Shown here one piece after another: positions 5,779 through 9,811 of a stretch of 9,811 nucleotides of DNA. The notes beneath the pieces are model-generated. The model worked only from the letters and a program-made list of their open reading frames with translations, ran no database searches and was not told where the DNA came from. A program made the translations under genes and the position numbers. Origin of the DNA: Chryseosolibacter sp966080355 (GTDB lineage: Bacteria; Bacteroidota; Bacteroidia; Cytophagales; Cyclobacteriaceae); NCBI GenBank assembly GCA_966080355.1, contig CBHROW010000209.1, positions 1 through 9,811 on the forward strand, written 5' to 3'. Each line of letters begins with the position of its first letter. The first letter of the stretch is position 1.

Positions 5779-5837
5779 CTAGCCCGGAACCTTTAGGCCC
5801 GGGCTAGCTGCGACATTAACATTTAGGGCTTTAGCCC
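5779..5837 (+). repeat. Bipartite REP unit C, at the 3' end of the GH3 gene
   Basis: Unit C has a perfect 9-base stem, CTAGCCCGG (5779-5787) with CCGGGCTAG (5799-5807), and an inner CCT/AGG pairing in the loop. An 18-base spacer follows, then GGGCTTTAGCCC (5826-5837). It begins six bases past the stop of the minus-strand GH3 gene (5844). Besides being a mobile repeat, it could protect or terminate that transcript, although no T-tract is present. With unit B it forms an inverted pair. Confidence 0.75.
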
Positions 5838-5843
5838 AAAGAA

Positions 5844-8138
5844 TCACTTGAGTGCAAACTCCGCCTTCTTCGCGTCTCTTGAATTCCCTCCAACAAACAC
5901 ATGGAACTTTCCAGGCTCTGTTCCCCAGCTCATATCGCGCTTGTAAAATGAGAGATCATTCGCGCTCAGCGTAAACGTTACCGTCTTCGATTCACCCGGC
6001 TGGAGCATGATCTTCTGAAATCCTTTCAACTCTTTCACCGGCCGCGTCACACTGCCAACTAGATCACGAACATACAATTGCACAACCTCTTCCCCGGGTT
6101 TACTTCCGCTGTTGGTCACCTTGCAGCTGACCGTCAGCTTGTCGTTTGTTGTGATCTCAGGCGCGCTCAATCCAACCTCGCTATAGCTAAACGTTGTATA
6201 GCTCAGTCCAAAGCCAAATGGAAAGAGTGGATCGTTACTCACATCGAGATAACGCGACTTGTATTTGTCCAGCATATCTCCACCATAAGGCCGTCCTGTG
6301 GTCTTGTGATTGTAGAACAATGGAATTTGTCCGGGATGCTGCGGAAAAGTATTGGTCAATTTTCCCGAAGGATTGTATGCGCCAAACAAAACGTCAGCAA
6401 TCGCATTGCCAGCTTCAGTGCCACCAAACCATGTTTCAAGTATAGCGCTTGCATTTTCGTTTTCCCAGGGCAGGGTGAGCGGTCGCCCGTTCATCAGTAC
6501 AACCACCAAAGGTTTTCCGGTGGCCTTAAGCGCTTTCAGCAGGTCGAGTTGTTTTCCGGGAAGGCCGATATCGGCACGACTCGCGGCTTCACCGGTCATT
6601 CCTTGCGATTCGCCTACAACAGCAACAACAACATCCGACTTATTCGCAGCATCGATAGCTTCTTTGATCATGTCGCCCTCCGGGCGGTTATCGATCTCGA
6701 GATTTCCACCGTGGGCATTAAGACGTTGAATCAATATTTTGTCATCTGTAAAGTTCGCTCCCTTCGCATAATTGATAGTGATGCCTTTATGCGCAGTTCG
6801 AATTCCTTCTTCCACACTCACGGCTTGCTTCCAGTCGCCCGCGCCACTCCAGTTGCCAATCATGTCTCTCTGATTTCGCGCCAGCGGTCCGACCAAAGCA
6901 ATTGATCCGGTAGTTCTCAGCGGAAGCACATTGTTCCCATTCTTCAACAATACAATACTTTTTCTGGCGATTTCCCGAGCTGCATCGCGATACTCCTTCT
7001 TCATCATCGTTTGTGCTGCACGCTGGTCATTCACATAACGATAAGGATCTTCAAAGAGGCCGAGTTTGTACTTCGCTTCAAGAACTCTCCTACACGCCTC
7101 ATCGACCATCGCATCGGTCGCTTTTCCTTCGCTGATCTGTTTATTCAGATTGTTGAGGTAGACTTCCCCAACCATGTCCATGTCATTTCCGGCACGAAGC
7201 GCTTGTACTGCAGCATCGGCTTCATTTTCTGCAACACCGTGAGCAACGAGCTCGTTCAACGCTGTGTAATCAGTTGCGACCATTCCCGTAAATCCCCATT
7301 GCTTTCGCAACAGGTCACGCAGCAGCCATTCGTTCACCGCAGCCGGAACTCCATTTATATCGTTGAACGAAGTCATCACCGATCCGGCACCGGCATCGAT
7401 CGCAGCTTTGTAAGGCGGCAGGTATTCTCCGAGCATGGTGCGATCACCCATCTCTACAGGGTTGTAATCTCTACCAGCCATTGCGCCACCATACAGCGCG
7501 AAGTGTTTCACACAGGCCATCACAGTGTTGTTCGCAGAAAGATTAGTGCCTTGATATCCGCGAACCATCGCTTCAGCTACACGTGATCCGAGATAGGTAT
7601 CTTCGCCTGCACCTTCGGCAATTCGACCCCAGCGAGGATCGCGCGCAATGTCTACCATGGGAGAAAATACCCAGTTCAAACCGTCTGCACTAGCTTCGTC
7701 TCCAGCGATGCGTGCACTTTTTTCGATCGCTACAAGATCCCATGTAGCTGCTATACCAAGCGGAATCGGAAAGATTGTGCGATGACCATGGATCACATCG
7801 TATCCAAAGATCAATGGAATTTTCAAACGGGTCTTGGTCACAGCCATTTCCTGAAGCTTACGAACAGCAACTGGTGTGAATGTATTGAACACCCCTCCCA
7901 CGTTTCCTTTCGCAAGTTTCTCTTCCACATTCTGACTCACAATCGGACCTGTCACATCAAATCCGACAGACACAAGATTGAGCTGACCGATCTTTTCTTC
8001 GCGCGACATCTTGCTCATCAGCTCGTCAATAAATTTTTTCATTTGCTGCGGATCGTTTGGCGTGTTGATCTTTCGCTCCTGCCCAAACGATACGATCGCA
8101 ATAGCAATAAAGAGTACCGGGATGAAGGCTCTTTTCAT
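5844..8138 (-). CDS. bglX: Periplasmic beta-glucosidase, glycoside hydrolase family 3 (BglX type)
   Basis: Predicted retaining exo-beta-glucosidase that releases glucose from the non-reducing end of oligosaccharides. The 764-residue protein has a signal peptide (cleavage near SFGQ, residue 20) and no lipobox cysteine. The GH3 N-terminal barrel spans about 35-370, with IFGYDVIHGHRTIFP (110-124), KHFALYGG (211-218) and MVATDYTAL (286-294). Asp290 is the expected nucleophile. The alpha/beta sandwich spans about 390-600; Glu517 in GMTGEAASRADIGLPG is the likely acid/base. A fibronectin-III-like domain (about 665-764) closes the protein, with GEEVVQLYVRD and PVKELKGF. Length and order match BglX. 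It is the last gene of the minus-strand operon, 86 bases after the GH144-type gene. In Bacteroides a GH3 beside a GH144 acts on beta-1,2-linked glucans, so sophoro-oligosaccharides are the inferred substrate; beta-1,3 or beta-1,4 activity is not excluded. Confidence 0.93.
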   Translation of the reverse strand: MKRAFIPVLFIAIAIVSFGQERKINTPNDPQQMKKFIDELMSKMSREEKIGQLNLVSVGFDVTGPIVSQNVEEKLAKGNVGGVFNTFTPVAVRKLQEMAVTKTRLKIPLIFGYDVIHGHRTIFPIPLGIAATWDLVAIEKSARIAGDEASADGLNWVFSPMVDIARDPRWGRIAEGAGEDTYLGSRVAEAMVRGYQGTNLSANNTVMACVKHFALYGGAMAGRDYNPVEMGDRTMLGEYLPPYKAAIDAGAGSVMTSFNDINGVPAAVNEWLLRDLLRKQWGFTGMVATDYTALNELVAHGVAENEADAAVQALRAGNDMDMVGEVYLNNLNKQISEGKATDAMVDEACRRVLEAKYKLGLFEDPYRYVNDQRAAQTMMKKEYRDAAREIARKSIVLLKNGNNVLPLRTTGSIALVGPLARNQRDMIGNWSGAGDWKQAVSVEEGIRTAHKGITINYAKGANFTDDKILIQRLNAHGGNLEIDNRPEGDMIKEAIDAANKSDVVVAVVGESQGMTGEAASRADIGLPGKQLDLLKALKATGKPLVVVLMNGRPLTLPWENENASAILETWFGGTEAGNAIADVLFGAYNPSGKLTNTFPQHPGQIPLFYNHKTTGRPYGGDMLDKYKSRYLDVSNDPLFPFGFGLSYTTFSYSEVGLSAPEITTNDKLTVSCKVTNSGSKPGEEVVQLYVRDLVGSVTRPVKELKGFQKIMLQPGESKTVTFTLSANDLSFYKRDMSWGTEPGKFHVFVGGNSRDAKKAEFALK

Positions 8139-8224
8139 AGATTTAGCTTTTCATTTATTTTTTATCGACTCAACTGAAACGACCGGATGAGGCCCACAGG
8201 CTGTACCGGATCAACTGCTCAACC

Positions 8225-9595
8225 TTATCTGTATTGAAACCCAAGTTTATCAAGTCCGGCCTGAACTTCAGGTGCTGACATGAATAAATCCCAGAGCAAT
8301 CCCGTGCGATAGTTTTCAATCATCACCGGTATCGGTCCCTGATCGATCGCCAGATAACGCTGTGTGTACCAGTCGTGATGTTCGCTGTAAGCATCGTAAG
8401 GCCCGAACTCTCCAAACACTTTATCACCCAGGTCATCGTAAATATGGCGAAGTACTTTCATCGATTCTTTTGGCGTGTAAGGCATTGAAGAAAGCGCAGC
8501 AGTTGGCGTGATCACTCCGTAATCTTCGGTAGGACTGTGCGCGGCATAGAACTTCACTGAATAACTGGCAGTCAAGCCCCAATTGTTTTCGCCATAACCC
8601 TTGAAGTGTTTTGGATTCTCAATACAGTACTGGCGATTGATGAGTGTGTGGTTCCTGTTGTGCGTCCAGTAGTCAGCATATTGATCCTTCAGCTTACGCG
8701 GGTCGAGTCCGAGGTAGGAATAATGCGACCAGAATAATGGTCCTCCAAATTGCTCAGCTCCATTGTGCCTGAGATCAAGATGATAGCCATACTGCGAGTG
8801 ATGAGGATCGTTTTTAATTCCACCGCTGCGGGCCCAACCTTGATGATAAACTTCCGGAGGCACCCCATGCGTTGGTGACGCAGCAGCGAGAATGTACATG
8901 ATCATGCACTCGTTATATCCTTGCACTGGAAAATTCATAGCCCATCCGTTGTTTGGCGACCAATGCCAGTAAAGAACATTTTTTCCACCTTGGCGATGCC
9001 AGTCGAACTCAACGTCTCTCCAAAGTTTGTCGATTCGTGCAGCCAGCGCCTTCTCCTCTTCATTGCCATCTTTGAAATATTGGCGAACACAGATCAGTCC
9101 CTGCATGAGAAAGGAAGTTTCAACGAGGTCGCCTCCATCATCTTTCGGGCTGAATGGTTTTACTTTTCCGGTTTCTCCATTCCACCAGTGCGGATACACG
9201 CCATGAAAACGATCAGCTTTCTCAAGCCAGCTGACCAATTTATTAAATCGTTCGAGGCCCTGTTCTCGCGTGATAAAGTGGCGTTCGATTCCAACCAGGA
9301 TTGCCATCACGCCAAAGCCTGTTCCCCCCGAGGTCACGATCATCTTGTCGTTCTCAGGATAAACATTGTCTGAATGGTATCGTTCGCGAGCAGCTCCGGA
9401 AGTTGGCTCAGCGCCATCCCAGAAATATTGAAAAGTCCGGTATTGCGTAAGTGTCAGAAGCGAATCATCAGAAATACCTGTTGTGTCTGCGGTTGATTCG
9501 GATGCAACTTTCTGTGAATTGCAGTTCGTCAGTGATGCCGCCACAACCAACAGCAGGATCGCGTTGGATATTCTGGCATAAAAGGTTCGGGTCAT
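8225..9595 (-). CDS. GH144-type glycoamylase-like lipoprotein (putative beta-1,2-glucanase)
   Basis: Predicted (alpha/alpha)6-barrel glycoside hydrolase of the glycoamylase-like (PF10091) / GH144 group, 456 residues from the chosen start. The N-terminus has a positively charged start, a hydrophobic run (11-22) and LTNC ending at Cys25. This looks like a lipoprotein signal, though Asn before the cysteine is unusual. Family blocks are FQYFWDGAEPTSG (55-67), VTSGGTGFGVMA (87-98), GVYPHWWNGETG (132-143), DDGGDLVETSFLMQGL (152-167), GYNECMIMYILAA (226-238), NNWGLTASY (337-345) and IDQGPIPVMIENYRTGLLW (417-435). Asp156, Glu159 and Glu229 are the best candidates for essential acids, by position relative to known GH144 enzymes as I remember them. 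The frame is open to 9655, but the ATG at 9595 is preferred: it starts the signal sequence and avoids overlap with the upstream gene ending at 9615. Endo versus exo action cannot be decided. Confidence 0.88.
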   Translation of the reverse strand: MTRTFYARISNAILLLVVAASLTNCNSQKVASESTADTTGISDDSLLTLTQYRTFQYFWDGAEPTSGAARERYHSDNVYPENDKMIVTSGGTGFGVMAILVGIERHFITREQGLERFNKLVSWLEKADRFHGVYPHWWNGETGKVKPFSPKDDGGDLVETSFLMQGLICVRQYFKDGNEEEKALAARIDKLWRDVEFDWHRQGGKNVLYWHWSPNNGWAMNFPVQGYNECMIMYILAAASPTHGVPPEVYHQGWARSGGIKNDPHHSQYGYHLDLRHNGAEQFGGPLFWSHYSYLGLDPRKLKDQYADYWTHNRNHTLINRQYCIENPKHFKGYGENNWGLTASYSVKFYAAHSPTEDYGVITPTAALSSMPYTPKESMKVLRHIYDDLGDKVFGEFGPYDAYSEHHDWYTQRYLAIDQGPIPVMIENYRTGLLWDLFMSAPEVQAGLDKLGFQYR

Positions 9596-9614
9596 GACTT
9601 CTAAGTTAAGTTTT

Positions 9615-9811
9615 TTAAAAAGTAAATGACAATTTATTGAGGCCTTGCTGAACATCTGGAGATGTCATAAACAGATCCCATAGCAAACCCGATCGGTAGT
9701 TCTCGATCATCACTACGATCGGCCCTTGGTCGATTGCAAGGTAAGAGCTCGCAAACCATGGTTCATTCAAATTGAAGGCATCGTAAAATCCATAAGGCCC
9801 CCAGAGTTTAT
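9615..9811 (-). CDS. C-terminal part of a second GH144-type glycoamylase-like protein (cut by window edge)
   Basis: Only the last 65 codons are in the window; the gene continues beyond base 9811. Read on the minus strand it gives KLWGPYGFYDAFN, then YLAIDQGPIVVMIENYRSGL, LWDLFMTSPDVQQGLNKL and a stop (TAA read 9617 to 9615). About 32 of the final 39 or so residues match the C-terminus of the neighbouring complete gene (8225-9595), so the two are tandem paralogues. The stop lies 19 bases before the ATG of the neighbour, which supports one operon. The visible part has no frame break, so I treat it as an intact gene truncated by the window and not as a pseudogene. Its signal peptide and catalytic acids lie outside the window. 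Paralogues of this family often differ in endo or exo mode. Confidence 0.85.
   Translation of the reverse strand, partial: KLWGPYGFYDAFNLNEPWFASSYLAIDQGPIVVMIENYRSGLLWDLFMTSPDVQQGLNKLSFTF

Noticed and set aside
5101..5837. Repeated GC-rich units as a CRISPR array
   Set aside because: Only three units, in mixed orientation, with irregular spacing and a transposase gene between; no cas genes are present.
6078..6905. 275-codon open frame on the plus strand opposite the GH3 gene
   Set aside because: Antisense to well-conserved GH3 blocks and without family features; a by-product of codon bias in the true gene.
8139..8224. Possible promoter or terminator between the GH144-type gene and the GH3 gene
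   Set aside because: Short CCGG-containing repeats are present, but no convincing stem with a T-tract and no -33/-7 pair; most simply an intra-operon spacer.
9596..9655. Upstream ATG at 9655 for the GH144-type lipoprotein
   Set aside because: It would overlap the end of the preceding GH144-type gene and put 20 polar residues before the signal sequence.
9615..9811. Second GH144-type fragment as a pseudogene remnant
   Set aside because: The frame is open to the window edge and keeps all C-terminal family motifs, so truncation is due to the window.

Overview
The window looks like a chromosomal segment of a Bacteroidota bacterium, most likely a free-living glycan degrader of the Cytophagales or Chitinophagales type (the order is a guess). 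The reasons are a moderate GC content, secreted glycoside hydrolases with short Bacteroidota-style signal peptides, almost no Shine-Dalgarno sequences, and gene families typical of that phylum: a GH144/glycoamylase-like lipoprotein beside a BglX-type GH3, and small DUF4199-like four-helix membrane proteins.

Left part (1-2333, + strand): a secreted GH29 alpha-L-fucosidase is followed after one base by a cytoplasmic carbon-nitrogen hydrolase of the nitrilase superfamily. The two are probably one transcript. Next (2335-3466, - strand) come two tandem paralogous membrane proteins of about 155 residues. A hairpin and a good intrinsic terminator lie between them, so they are probably transcribed separately. 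A compact divergent intergenic region (3467-3581) then leads to a + strand gene for a membrane-anchored SRPBCC + GyrI-like fusion protein. This gene ends at a large hairpin with a T-tract, followed by a small conserved protein of unknown function (4748-5032).

Middle (about 5100-5840): an intact IS200-like/RAYT single-strand transposase gene is bracketed by two inverted copies of a bipartite palindromic repeat, with a third copy just beyond. Each unit has an imperfect REP-like hairpin of 26-30 nt, a spacer of about 17-20 nt, and a second small palindrome GGGCT-TT/AA-AGCCC. The stop codon of the transposase lies inside one of the small palindromes. This REP-transposase module is the most distinctive structure of the window.

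Right part (5844-9811, - strand, read right to left): a carbohydrate-utilisation operon. It contains the C-terminal end of a GH144-type glycoamylase-like protein (cut by the window edge), a complete paralogue with a lipoprotein-type signal, and a periplasmic BglX-type GH3 beta-glucosidase. The pairing suggests breakdown of beta-1,2-glucan: endo- or exo-cleavage at the surface or periplasm to sophoro-oligosaccharides, then GH3 release of glucose. The substrate is inferred from family knowledge and is not shown by the sequence.

No rRNA, tRNA, CRISPR array or prophage genes were seen.
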